Below are positions 18,301 through 26,111 of a stretch of 64,000 bases of DNA, piece after piece. How positions within the stretch are numbered: the stretch's first letter is position 1; every line of letters begins with the position of its first letter. The DNA is from Mogibacterium diversum (GTDB taxonomy: Bacteria; Bacillota; Clostridia; Peptostreptococcales; Anaerovoracaceae). The DNA lies in assembly GCF_002998925.1 (NCBI RefSeq), contig NZ_CP027228.1, positions 62,001 through 126,000 of the forward strand, given 5' to 3'. The translations under genes were made by a program, and so were the position numbers. Under the pieces are notes generated by a model that made no database searches, was not told the origin of the DNA, and was given only the letters and a program-made list of their open reading frames with translations.

Positions 18301-18974
18301 TCATCTCTTACGGATCAAGACTCAATGTAAAGGTTGGTGACACTGTATATGCAGGTGGTCAGATTACAAAGGGACCTCTCGATCCACATGATGTAATGAG
18401 AATTCTCGGCGTTCAGGGAGTATACGAGTACTTGCTGCGCGAGGTTCAGAGAGTATACAGACAACAGGGTGTAGACATCAACGACAAGCACGTTGAGGTA
18501 ATCGCATCTCAGATGCTATCAAAGTACAAAATCGAAAAGGCAGGAGATACAAATCTGCTTCCTGGAAGTATGTACAGCATCAACGAGATTAACAAGGCGA
18601 ATGCTGAGATTGATCCAGAAGAAGGCGAGCCAGCTACATACGAACGTCAATTGCTTGGTATCACCAAGGCTGCTCTTGCAACAAGTTCATTCCTGTCCGC
18701 CGCATCATTCCAGGAGACAACTCGTGTCCTGACAGACGCTGCGGTTAAGGGTAAGACAGACCATCTAGACGGACTCAAAGAGAACGTCATGATTGGTAAA
18801 CTAATTCCAGCAGGAACAGGCATGAAACGTTATGGAGCGGTTGAGGTTGATTACGGTGAAAATGAGCCTCTTATGAACTCAAGCTACGATGACGAGAACA
18901 TGGTTCTCAAGATGCCATCGGCGAATGTTCAGCCACAGGCTATAGCGCCGCTATACGATGGCATTGAGGAATAA
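15342..18974 (+). CDS. rpoC: DNA-directed RNA polymerase subunit beta'
   Basis: 1210 residues. The N-terminal zinc ribbon is [20 protein letters not shown]. The catalytic magnesium loop NADFDGDQ occupies residues 453-460. The bridge helix and trigger-loop region appears as [16 protein letters not shown] followed by [20 protein letters not shown]. The second zinc site is C..H..C..C in [17 protein letters not shown]. ATG 15342 follows AAGGGGGAAAC. It ends 54 bases before an inverted repeat that both looks like its terminator and contains the next operon's -35 box. Confidence 0.98.
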   Translation: [1210 protein letters not shown]

Positions 18975-19027
18975 AACGAGACGTGATTAAGCTACAAACC
19001 ATGCAAATTAATCATGCATAATAAAAT

Positions 19028-19062
19028 AGCCGATGCATTGACAATTCAGTGCATCGGCTGTT
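19028..19062 (+). terminator. hairpin after rpoC, overlapping the next promoter
   Basis: Perfect 10-base arms AGCCGATGCA (19028-19037) and TGCATCGGCT (19050-19059), then GTT. The loop (19038-19049) contains the TTGACA -35 hexamer of the rpsL promoter. The T run is short, so termination strength is uncertain. Confidence 0.6.
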
Positions 19063-19067
19063 ATAAT
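19038..19067 (+). promoter_or_regulatory. sigma-A promoter for rpsL-rpsG-fusA-tuf
   Basis: TTGACA at 19038-19043 and TATAAT at 19062-19067, 18-base spacer. An imperfect hairpin (AAGCGGAGACT / AGTCACTGCTT, about 19085-19114) lies in the leader before rpsL. Confidence 0.82.
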
Positions 19068-19152
19068 ATGTAGGTTCAATATACTAAGCGGAGACTGCCT
19101 AGATAGTCACTGCTTGTTTGAATGAGTTAATTTTATAAGAAAGGAGACAATA

Positions 19153-19566
19153 ATGCCTACTATTAACCAATTAGTTCGTCAGGGCAGAAAGAGTGCAATT
19201 AAGAAGTCAGGTTCCCCAGCTCTTGGTAAGAACATGAACAACCTTAAGAAAACTCTTACTGATGTAAATTCGCCTCAGAAGAGGGGAGTATGCGTTGCAG
19301 TTAAGACTGTAACTCCTAAGAAGCCTAACTCGGCGCTTAGAAAAGTTGCCAGAGTTCGCTTGACTAACGGTATCGAAGTAACAGCATATATTCCTGGAAT
19401 CGGTCATAACCTACAGGAGCACAGTGTTGTACTAATCAGAGGCGGAAGAGTTAAGGATCTCCCTGGTGTGAGATATCACATCGTTAGAGGAACACTTGAC
19501 GCAGCTGGCGTATCGGGTCGTGGTCAGGGACGTTCCAAGTATGGAGCAAAGAGACCTAAGAAGTAA
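19153..19566 (+). CDS. rpsL: 30S ribosomal protein S12
   Basis: 137 residues. The decoding-centre loops are wild type for streptomycin sensitivity: PKKPNSALRKVARVRL with the conserved Lys, and GGRVKDLPGVRYHIVRG with the second Lys. The tail KYGAKRPKK is standard. ATG 19153 follows AAAGGAGACAATA. First gene of the str operon, with rpsG, fusA and tuf following in the canonical order. Confidence 0.98.
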   Translation: MPTINQLVRQGRKSAIKKSGSPALGKNMNNLKKTLTDVNSPQKRGVCVAVKTVTPKKPNSALRKVARVRLTNGIEVTAYIPGIGHNLQEHSVVLIRGGRVKDLPGVRYHIVRGTLDAAGVSGRGQGRSKYGAKRPKK

Positions 19567-19665
19567 TTGATTTCGGGATATTGTCCTTAATATATGATAT
19601 TAAGGCGCACACGGTCGGTGATAGAAGCAGACCGAGTACCCCGTGAACCTAAGGAGGGAAGAGAA

Positions 19666-20136
19666 GTGCCAAGAAAAGGTAACGTACCAAAGAGAGAAGT
19701 ACTTCCAGATCCAGTATACGGTAGCGTAGTGGTTTCAAAGCTGATCAACAGCATCATGCTTGACGGTAAGAAGGGTGTAGCCCAGTCAATCGTTTATGAT
19801 GCATTTGACCAGATTAAGGAATCCACTGGCGAAGAACCGCTGGAAGTATTTGAGAAGGCAATGAGCAACATCATGCCTGTACTAGAAGTTAAAGCAAGAA
19901 GAGTCGGTGGTGCAAACTATCAGGTTCCTATCGAAGTTAGACCAGAGAGAAGACAGACTCTAGCTCTACGTTGGCTCACAAAGTTTACAAGACTTAGAGG
20001 TGAGAGAACTATGGCTGAGAGACTAGCTCACGAGCTTATGGACGCTTCTAACAACACAGGTGCATCTGTGAAGAAGAAAGAAGATACTCATAAGATGGCT
20101 GAGGCTAACAAGGCGTTTGCACACTACAGGTGGTAA
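19666..20136 (+). CDS. rpsG: 30S ribosomal protein S7
   Basis: Exactly 156 residues from GTG 19666, the standard S7 length. It begins MPRKGNVPKREVLPDPVYGS and contains VGGANYQVPIEVRPERRQTL, the 16S rRNA-binding signature, and MAERLAHELMDA. The binding site AAGGAGGGAAGAGAA precedes GTG. An upstream in-frame ATG at 19594 would add 24 residues with no family match. S7 nucleates assembly of the small-subunit head. Confidence 0.96.
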   Translation: MPRKGNVPKREVLPDPVYGSVVVSKLINSIMLDGKKGVAQSIVYDAFDQIKESTGEEPLEVFEKAMSNIMPVLEVKARRVGGANYQVPIEVRPERRQTLALRWLTKFTRLRGERTMAERLAHELMDASNNTGASVKKKEDTHKMAEANKAFAHYRW

Positions 20137-20187
20137 TCTGAGATGATACACCTTACAGAGATTAGATAAAAGCAGGAAGGAGGAGTT

Positions 20188-22257
20188 ATGGCTAGACAAT
20201 TTTCTCTAGAAAATACCAGAAATATTGGAATCATGGCCCACATCGATGCTGGTAAAACAACAACTACTGAGAGAATCCTTTATTACACAGGAAAGACTCA
20301 TAAGATCGGTGAGACTCATGATGGTGCTGCTACCATGGACTACATGGCTCAGGAGCAGGAGCGTGGTATTACAATTACCTCTGCTGCTACAACCGCTCAG
20401 TGGAACGGCACAAGAATTAACATTATCGATACCCCAGGACACGTTGACTTTACTGTTGAGGTAGAGAGATCACTTCGTGTACTTGATGGTGCTGTAATGG
20501 TACTAAGTGCTAAGGAAGGTGTTGAGCCTCAGTCCGAGACAGTATGGAGACAGGCTGAGAAGTATAATGTTCCAAGAATGATTTTCGTTAATAAGATGGA
20601 CATCCTAGGAGCTAACTTCTTCCACGTAATCGATACTATTCACGATAGACTAAGAGCTAACGCTGTACCTGTTCAGATTCCAATCGGTTCTGAGAACATG
20701 TTCGAAGGAATTATCGACCTTCTCACTATGAAGGCTGAGGTGTACGATAAGAACGATGCTACAGGTAAGGAATTCGAAATCGTAGACATTCCAGAGAATA
20801 TGAAGGCAGAAGCACAGGCTTGGCATGATAAGATGATTGAAGCTGTTGCTGAGCTAGACGAAGATCTGACTATGAAGTACCTCGAGGGAGAGGAAATCTC
20901 AGTTGAGGAGCTTAAGACAGTTATCAGAAGAGAGACTATCGCAGGAAATATTTTCCCTGTATTCTGTGGATCTGCATACAAGAACAAGGGTGTTCAGATG
21001 ATGCTAGATGGTGTAGTTGATTACATGCCTGCACCTACAGACATTCCTTCAATCGGTGGTGTAAACCCTGATACTGAAGAAGAGGATGTAAGACACGCAA
21101 GTGACAAGGAGCCATTCTCAGCACTCGCATTTAAGATTGTGGCAGACCCATATGTAGGAAAGCTCGCATTCTTCAGAGTTTACTCTGGAACACTCGAGAC
21201 TGGTTCTTACGTGTACAACGCAACTAAGGGTAAGCGCGAGAGAATCGGTAGAATTCTTCAGATGCATGCTAACCACAGAGAAGAAATCGAGAAGGTTTAT
21301 TCAGGAGATATCGCAGCAGCAGTAGGACTAAAGCAGACTACAACTGGAGATACACTCTGTGATGAGAAGAAACCAATTATTCTCGAATCTATGGAATTCC
21401 CAGATCCAGTAATTGAGATCGCTATCGAACCTAAGACCAAGGCTGGTCAGGAGAAGATGGGTATCGCTCTCGCTAAGCTGGCTGAAGAGGATCCAACATT
21501 CAGAACATATACTAACCCTGATACTGGACAGACTATCATCGCTGGAATGGGTGAGCTTCACCTTGAAATCATCGTTGATAGACTTCTAAGAGAGTTCAAG
21601 GTAGAAGCTAACGTAGGTAAGCCAATGGTATCCTACAAAGAGACTATTACCGTTGAGGTCGATGAAGATTACAAGCACAAGAAGCAGTCCGGTGGTTCTG
21701 GTCAGTATGGACACGTTAAGTTCAGACTATATCCAAGAGAAGCTGGTTCTGGATTCGAATTCAAGAACTCCATCACAGGTGGTGCTATTCCTAAGGAATA
21801 CATCCCTAAGATTCAGGAGGGAATGGAAGCAGCAATGCAGAACGGACCTGTTGCAGGCTACCAGCTAGTGGACGTTGGTGTAGATCTATATGACGGTTCA
21901 TACCACGAAGTAGACTCATCTGAAATGGCATTTAAGATTGCAGCTACCATGGGATTCAAGGAAGCTTGCAAGAAGGCAAAGCCAGTTCTACTAGAGCCAA
22001 TCTTCAAGGTAGAGGTTACTGTACCTGAGAACAACATGGGTGACATCATCGGAGATATCAGCTCAAGAAGAGGATCTATCGAAGGTTCTGATATCAATAA
22101 TGGTGCAGCTGTAATCAGAGGATTCGTTCCACTATCCGAGATGTTCGGATATGCTACTGACCTGCGTTCTAAGACACAGGGTCGTGGTGTATACGTAATG
22201 CAGTTCGACCACTTCGATAAGCTACCAGAGAGCTTGAAGGAAAAGGTTGCAAAATAA
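20188..22257 (+). CDS. fusA: elongation factor G
   Basis: Translocation GTPase of 689 residues. G-domain motifs: AHIDAGKTTTTERIL (P-loop), RGITITSA, DTPGH, NKMD. Domain II and the later domains follow, with domain IV around SGGSGQYGHVKFRLYP and domain V ending EVTVPENNMGDIIGDISSRR. It uses mixed U- and A-ending codons for Ala and Val, unlike tuf next to it. ATG 20188 follows AGGAAGGAGGAGTT. Confidence 0.98.
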   Translation: MARQFSLENTRNIGIMAHIDAGKTTTTERILYYTGKTHKIGETHDGAATMDYMAQEQERGITITSAATTAQWNGTRINIIDTPGHVDFTVEVERSLRVLDGAVMVLSAKEGVEPQSETVWRQAEKYNVPRMIFVNKMDILGANFFHVIDTIHDRLRANAVPVQIPIGSENMFEGIIDLLTMKAEVYDKNDATGKEFEIVDIPENMKAEAQAWHDKMIEAVAELDEDLTMKYLEGEEISVEELKTVIRRETIAGNIFPVFCGSAYKNKGVQMMLDGVVDYMPAPTDIPSIGGVNPDTEEEDVRHASDKEPFSALAFKIVADPYVGKLAFFRVYSGTLETGSYVYNATKGKRERIGRILQMHANHREEIEKVYSGDIAAAVGLKQTTTGDTLCDEKKPIILESMEFPDPVIEIAIEPKTKAGQEKMGIALAKLAEEDPTFRTYTNPDTGQTIIAGMGELHLEIIVDRLLREFKVEANVGKPMVSYKETITVEVDEDYKHKKQSGGSGQYGHVKFRLYPREAGSGFEFKNSITGGAIPKEYIPKIQEGMEAAMQNGPVAGYQLVDVGVDLYDGSYHEVDSSEMAFKIAATMGFKEACKKAKPVLLEPIFKVEVTVPENNMGDIIGDISSRRGSIEGSDINNGAAVIRGFVPLSEMFGYATDLRSKTQGRGVYVMQFDHFDKLPESLKEKVAK

Positions 22258-22339
22258 TCTTTAATATCACTAAGTTATAAGTGATAAAACAAATTTTACA
22301 GAAAATTATTTCAAATAATTCTAAATAGGAGAAATTATC

Positions 22340-23533
22340 ATGGCAAAGCAGAAGTATGAGAGAACCAAGCCACATATCAACATCGGTACAATCGGCCACG
22401 TTGACCACGGCAAGACAACTCTAACAGCAGCAATCACAAAGACTCTTCACAACAGATATGGACTCGGAGCAGACGTAGCATTCGACCAGATCGACAAGGC
22501 ACCAGAAGAGAAGGCAAGAGGAATCACGATTTCCTCAGCACACGTAGAGTATGAGACACCAAACAGACACTACGCACACGTAGACTGCCCAGGACACGCT
22601 GACTATGTAAAGAACATGATTACAGGAGCAGCTCAGATGGACGGAGCTATTCTAGTAGTAGCAGCAACAGATGGACCAATGCCTCAGACAAGAGAGCACA
22701 TCCTGCTATCTAGACAGGTAGGCGTACCATACATCATCGTATTCCTGAACAAGTGCGATATGGTAGATGACGAGGAGCTACTAGACCTAGTAGAGATGGA
22801 AGTAAGAGAGCTACTAGACGAGTATGAGTTCCCAGGAGATGACACACCAATCATCAGAGGATCTGCACTAAAGGCACTAGAGGATCCAAGCGGTGAGTGG
22901 GGAGATAAGATTTGTGAGCTAATGGAAGCAGTAGACACATACATTCCAGAGCCACAGAGAGCAAACGATCAGCCATTCCTAATGCCAATCGAGGACGTAT
23001 TCTCAATCACAGGACGTGGAACAGTAGCAACAGGAAGAGTTGAGAGAGGAACACTCAAGGTAGGAGACGAAGTAGAGCTCGTAGGACTAAGCGACGAGAA
23101 GAGAAAGGTAGTTGTAACTGGAGTAGAGATGTTCAAGAAGACTCTTGACGCAGCAGAAACAGGAGACAACATCGGAGCACTACTAAGAGGAATTCAGAGA
23201 GACGAAATCGAAAGAGGACAGGTACTCTCGAAGCCAGGCTCAATTCACCCACACACAAAGTTCAAGGGACAGGTATACGTACTAAAGAAGGAAGAGGGTG
23301 GAAGACACACACCATTCTTCAATGGATACAGACCACAGTTCTACCTAAGAACAACAGACGTAACAGGAGATCTAAAGCTACCAGAGGGTACAGAGATGTG
23401 CATGCCTGGAGATAACGTAGTAATGGAGATCGAACTGATTACACCAGTAGCTATCGAAGAGGGACTACGTTTCGCTATCAGAGAAGGTGGAAGAACAGTA
23501 GGATCCGGAGTAGTTACAGAGATCATCGAGTAA
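22340..23533 (+). CDS. tuf: elongation factor Tu
   Basis: 397 residues. GTPase motifs: GHVDHGKTTLTAAIT, RGITISSAHVEYET, DCPGHADY, NKCDMVDD. The C-terminal domains include TGRGTVATGRVERGTLKVGD and RTVGSGVVTEII at the end. Codon choice is striking: after the first residues nearly all Val are GTA, most Leu are CTA, and Ala/Thr/Pro are mostly GCA/ACA/CCA, whereas the adjacent fusA mixes these with U-ending codons. ATG 22340 follows AGGAGAAATTATC. A strong terminator follows. Confidence 0.98.
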   Translation: MAKQKYERTKPHINIGTIGHVDHGKTTLTAAITKTLHNRYGLGADVAFDQIDKAPEEKARGITISSAHVEYETPNRHYAHVDCPGHADYVKNMITGAAQMDGAILVVAATDGPMPQTREHILLSRQVGVPYIIVFLNKCDMVDDEELLDLVEMEVRELLDEYEFPGDDTPIIRGSALKALEDPSGEWGDKICELMEAVDTYIPEPQRANDQPFLMPIEDVFSITGRGTVATGRVERGTLKVGDEVELVGLSDEKRKVVVTGVEMFKKTLDAAETGDNIGALLRGIQRDEIERGQVLSKPGSIHPHTKFKGQVYVLKKEEGGRHTPFFNGYRPQFYLRTTDVTGDLKLPEGTEMCMPGDNVVMEIELITPVAIEEGLRFAIREGGRTVGSGVVTEIIE

Positions 23534-23570
23534 TCATAGATTACGAGGTAGACCACTATAATACTAAGAA

Positions 23571-23597
23571 ACAGGGGCGCATGTGCCCCTGTTTTTA
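23571..23597 (+). terminator. intrinsic terminator after tuf
   Basis: Arms ACAGGGGC (23571-23578) and GCCCCTGT (23585-23592) with a 6-base loop, followed by TTTTATGT. Ends the str operon. Confidence 0.88.
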
Positions 23598-23711
23598 TGT
23601 GTTCAAATACATATAACATGTGGTATTCTATTATATAAACGATTTATTGTTATAAAATGCTATGGGAGAATTTGAACCTTCAATATAGATCGAGCTAAGG
23701 AGAACTTTAAA

Positions 23712-24803
23712 ATGCATAGTAGACCTATGAAAAGATCGCCGATGAAAAGATTTTTTAAGGCAATTTTTATAATCGTATTGATTATAGCTATTGCCTTTGC
23801 AGGACTTATAGCATTTATATCTTTAACTGAATATAAGCCTGATAAGGTTGAAAGAATAAGAATTTATGGGAATTCGTCTAAAGGAGTAAAAAAAGGCGAT
23901 TCAATCAAGATGATGTCTTGGAATATAGGATATGGAGCTCTAGGCGACAATGCAGACTTCTTTATGGACGGAGGCAATCATGTTTTAACTTCTAGTAAAA
24001 ATCGCGTTAAGAAAAATATTAAATCAATTTCTGGCGAGATACGCAAACAATCTCCGGATATAACCATGATTCAGGAAGTGGATAAGGATTCAAGACGCTC
24101 ATATTACATCAACCAAGTTGAAAAGCTTGGGAAAGCCATGGATGGAAGCGAATACTACTATGCGAGGAATTATAAAGCGGCTTTTGTGCCATACCCGATA
24201 CCGCCTCTTGGCAAAATGGATAGCGGCATAATGACTATTTCAAGACTTAAAGCTAATTCTGCAAAGCGTGTGAGTTTGCCTGTTTCGTTTACTTGGCCAG
24301 TAAGAACGGTAAACCTCAAACGCTGCCTACTTATATCCAGAACTAAGGTCAAGGGAACCGGCAAGGAACTTGTATATATTAATCTGCATTTAGAAGCATA
24401 TGACAAAGGTGCAGGCAAAAAGGCACAGACTCGAGCATTGAACAGGATACTTAAGCAGGAAGCTGCGAAAGGTAATTACGTAATCGCTGCGGGTGACTTC
24501 AATCAGACGTTTAATAATGTGGATACAAACGAATATAAGGTGCAAAAAGGATTATGGAAACCAGGTATAATAGATATTAGTGAGTATGATTCCTCGTTAA
24601 ACTTCGTTATGGATAGTACCACGCCTACATGCAGATCCTTGGATAAACCGCTAAAAGGTGCGAACAAATTAAAGTTCCAGTACTATGTAATTGATGGAAT
24701 GATTTATTCATCTAACATAGAGATGAGTTATTGCAAAACGGTGGATCTTGGTTTTAAAAATAGCGATCATAATCCAGTAGTTGCCGAGATAAAGCTAAAA
24801 TAA
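23712..24803 (+). CDS. membrane-anchored endonuclease/exonuclease/phosphatase-family hydrolase
   Basis: 363 residues. A short basic N-terminus is followed by one hydrophobic span (about residues 15-38, AIFIIVLIIAIAFAGLIAFI), so the catalytic domain is predicted outside the membrane. EEP-fold motifs are visible in order: MSWNIGYG, IQEVDKDS (metal-binding Glu), NLHLEAYDKG, IAAGDFNQTF and the closing KNSDHNPVVAEI with the catalytic Asp-His. The family includes DNase I-like nucleases, sphingomyelinases and inositol phosphatases; the substrate cannot be read from sequence. ATG 23712 follows AAGGAGAACTTTAAA. The gene ends 11 bases before the cyclodeaminase gene, suggesting one transcript. Confidence 0.85.
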   Translation: MHSRPMKRSPMKRFFKAIFIIVLIIAIAFAGLIAFISLTEYKPDKVERIRIYGNSSKGVKKGDSIKMMSWNIGYGALGDNADFFMDGGNHVLTSSKNRVKKNIKSISGEIRKQSPDITMIQEVDKDSRRSYYINQVEKLGKAMDGSEYYYARNYKAAFVPYPIPPLGKMDSGIMTISRLKANSAKRVSLPVSFTWPVRTVNLKRCLLISRTKVKGTGKELVYINLHLEAYDKGAGKKAQTRALNRILKQEAAKGNYVIAAGDFNQTFNNVDTNEYKVQKGLWKPGIIDISEYDSSLNFVMDSTTPTCRSLDKPLKGANKLKFQYYVIDGMIYSSNIEMSYCKTVDLGFKNSDHNPVVAEIKLK

Positions 24804-24814
24804 AGGAGGACACA

Positions 24815-25801
24815 ATGTTACTACTTAATGAACAAGACATAAGAAAAGTTTTCGATATGAACGATGCTATAGATTCAAATATCGAGGCATATAAGATTTT
24901 TTCTAGTGGGAACGCAGTTGTACCGCTTCGTCAAGTTATCGCTGCTGATGAAGGAAGAGGTAACTTTGCGTTTATGCCAGCTTATAGCTCAAAGCTTGGA
25001 GCGGCGGGCATTAAAATCGTAAACATATTTCCGGGTAATAGAGAGCGTGGTGAAGCAACAACTATTGGGCAGGTTCTACTCATGGATGACAAGAACGGGG
25101 AAGTATTAGCTCTGATGGATGGTAGCTTTATCACTAAGTTCCGCACAGGAGCAGCGTCAGGCGCAGCTTTTAAATTATTTGCAAGGAATGATGCAAAGAT
25201 TGGCTGTCTTATTGGAACTGGTGGCCAGGCGGACTGCCAGCTTGAAGCTATGCTGGCGGCATGTAATCTAGATGAGGTTAGAATTGTAGCTAGAGACTTT
25301 GCCAAGACGGAGAAGTTCGCTGAAGAGATGTCTGAGAGATTCAAAGACAGCGGCGCTAAGCTGATTGCATACGATGATGCAAACGAAGCTGTAGATGGTG
25401 CCGATGTCATAGTAGTAGTGACTGTTTCTACGGAGCCAGTATTCGATGCAAATAGAGTAAAGAAGGGAGCTGTGGTGAGCGGCGTGGGGTCGTATACAGC
25501 TGAGATGAATGAGATTGATCCAAAGCTCTTTAAGCTAGCGGATAAGATATACTTCGACTCTAAGGATGCTTGTATTGCTGAGTCAGCAGATATACAAATC
25601 CCTCTTAGGGAAGGATTAGTTTCATTAGAGGGACTCACGGGAGATATAGGAGAGTATGCGCTTGGGGAGATAAGCGGCAGAGAGTCTGATGATGAGATCA
25701 TTATATTTAAGAATGTAGGGCTTGGAATACTTGATCTTGTAATTGCAAAGCTAATCTATGAAAAAGCAAAAAATAGAAAAATTGGATACCAATGGGGATA
25801 A
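24815..25801 (+). CDS. ornithine cyclodeaminase / mu-crystallin family NAD(P)-dependent enzyme
   Basis: 328 residues of the OCD/mu-crystallin family. The N-terminal dimerisation/substrate part has conserved GNFAFMPAY and LGAAGIKIVNIFPGN, then LLMDDKNGEVLALMDG. The Rossmann part begins IGCLIGTGGQADCQLEAM with a Gly-rich turn, and ADVIVVVTVSTEPVF follows. Members include ornithine cyclodeaminase, alanine dehydrogenase and ketimine reductases, and sequence alone does not separate them. ATG 24815 follows AAAGGAGGACACA. Confidence 0.85.
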   Translation: MLLLNEQDIRKVFDMNDAIDSNIEAYKIFSSGNAVVPLRQVIAADEGRGNFAFMPAYSSKLGAAGIKIVNIFPGNRERGEATTIGQVLLMDDKNGEVLALMDGSFITKFRTGAASGAAFKLFARNDAKIGCLIGTGGQADCQLEAMLAACNLDEVRIVARDFAKTEKFAEEMSERFKDSGAKLIAYDDANEAVDGADVIVVVTVSTEPVFDANRVKKGAVVSGVGSYTAEMNEIDPKLFKLADKIYFDSKDACIAESADIQIPLREGLVSLEGLTGDIGEYALGEISGRESDDEIIIFKNVGLGILDLVIAKLIYEKAKNRKIGYQWG

Positions 25802-25879
25802 TTTATAAATAAAATAGTAAATATTACAATAACAAAGCGGTGGTACACATTAAGTTTGTGAAAATGTACAAATGAATTG

Positions 25880-25908
25880 TTGACAATTGAAATACAGTCT
25901 ACTATAAT
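25880..25908 (+). promoter_or_regulatory. consensus sigma-A promoter upstream of the ecf leader
   Basis: TTGACA at 25880-25885 and TATAAT at 25903-25908 with a 17-base spacer: a perfect match to both hexamers and optimal spacing. Transcription should start near 25915. Confidence 0.85.
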
Positions 25909-25914
25909 CATCTT

Positions 25915-26043
25915 GTCAATAAGTGAAAAGGGTTGAAATACAGATTTTAAGTATCAGGAATAGGGGATTTCTTGATACATCTGAAAACGTTCGTTGTAGC
26001 CATTGCGAACAAAGCCGAAGGCGTAGCCTTCGGCTTATTTATT
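25915..26043 (+). ncRNA. structured leader or small RNA ending in an intrinsic terminator, upstream of ecfA1
   Basis: This 310-base gap (25802-26111) holds a perfect promoter and then about 130 bases of foldable RNA. Stem 1: GTATCAGGAA (25951-25960) pairs with TTCTTGATAC (about 25969-25978), extended by CAGAT/ATCTG across a bulge. Stem 2: GTTCG/CGAAC (about 25989-26010). Stem 3 is a terminator: AAGCCGAAGGC (26012-26022) and GCCTTCGGCTT (26026-26036), then ATTTATTT. The remaining 70 bases lead to the ecfA1 start. I do not recognise a known riboswitch class (not THF, TPP, preQ1 or cobalamin by eye). It could be an attenuator leader for the vitamin-transporter operon, or a separate small RNA. 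Confidence 0.55.
26012..26043 (+). terminator. intrinsic terminator within the ecf leader
   Basis: Perfect 11-base stem with a 3-base loop (GTA) followed by ATTTATTT. It lies 70 bases before the ecfA1 start rather than after a gene. Confidence 0.82.
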
Positions 26044-26111
26044 TGCTGACAATTTGCTCATTTCGTTGCCATACTTTTGGCACTAATATATAATTAAAAC
26101 TTGGAGGTATT

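Noticed and set aside
24982..25701. A 239-codon minus-strand open frame inside the cyclodeaminase gene
   Set aside because: Ser/Ala-rich shadow translation opposite a clear gene; no binding site.
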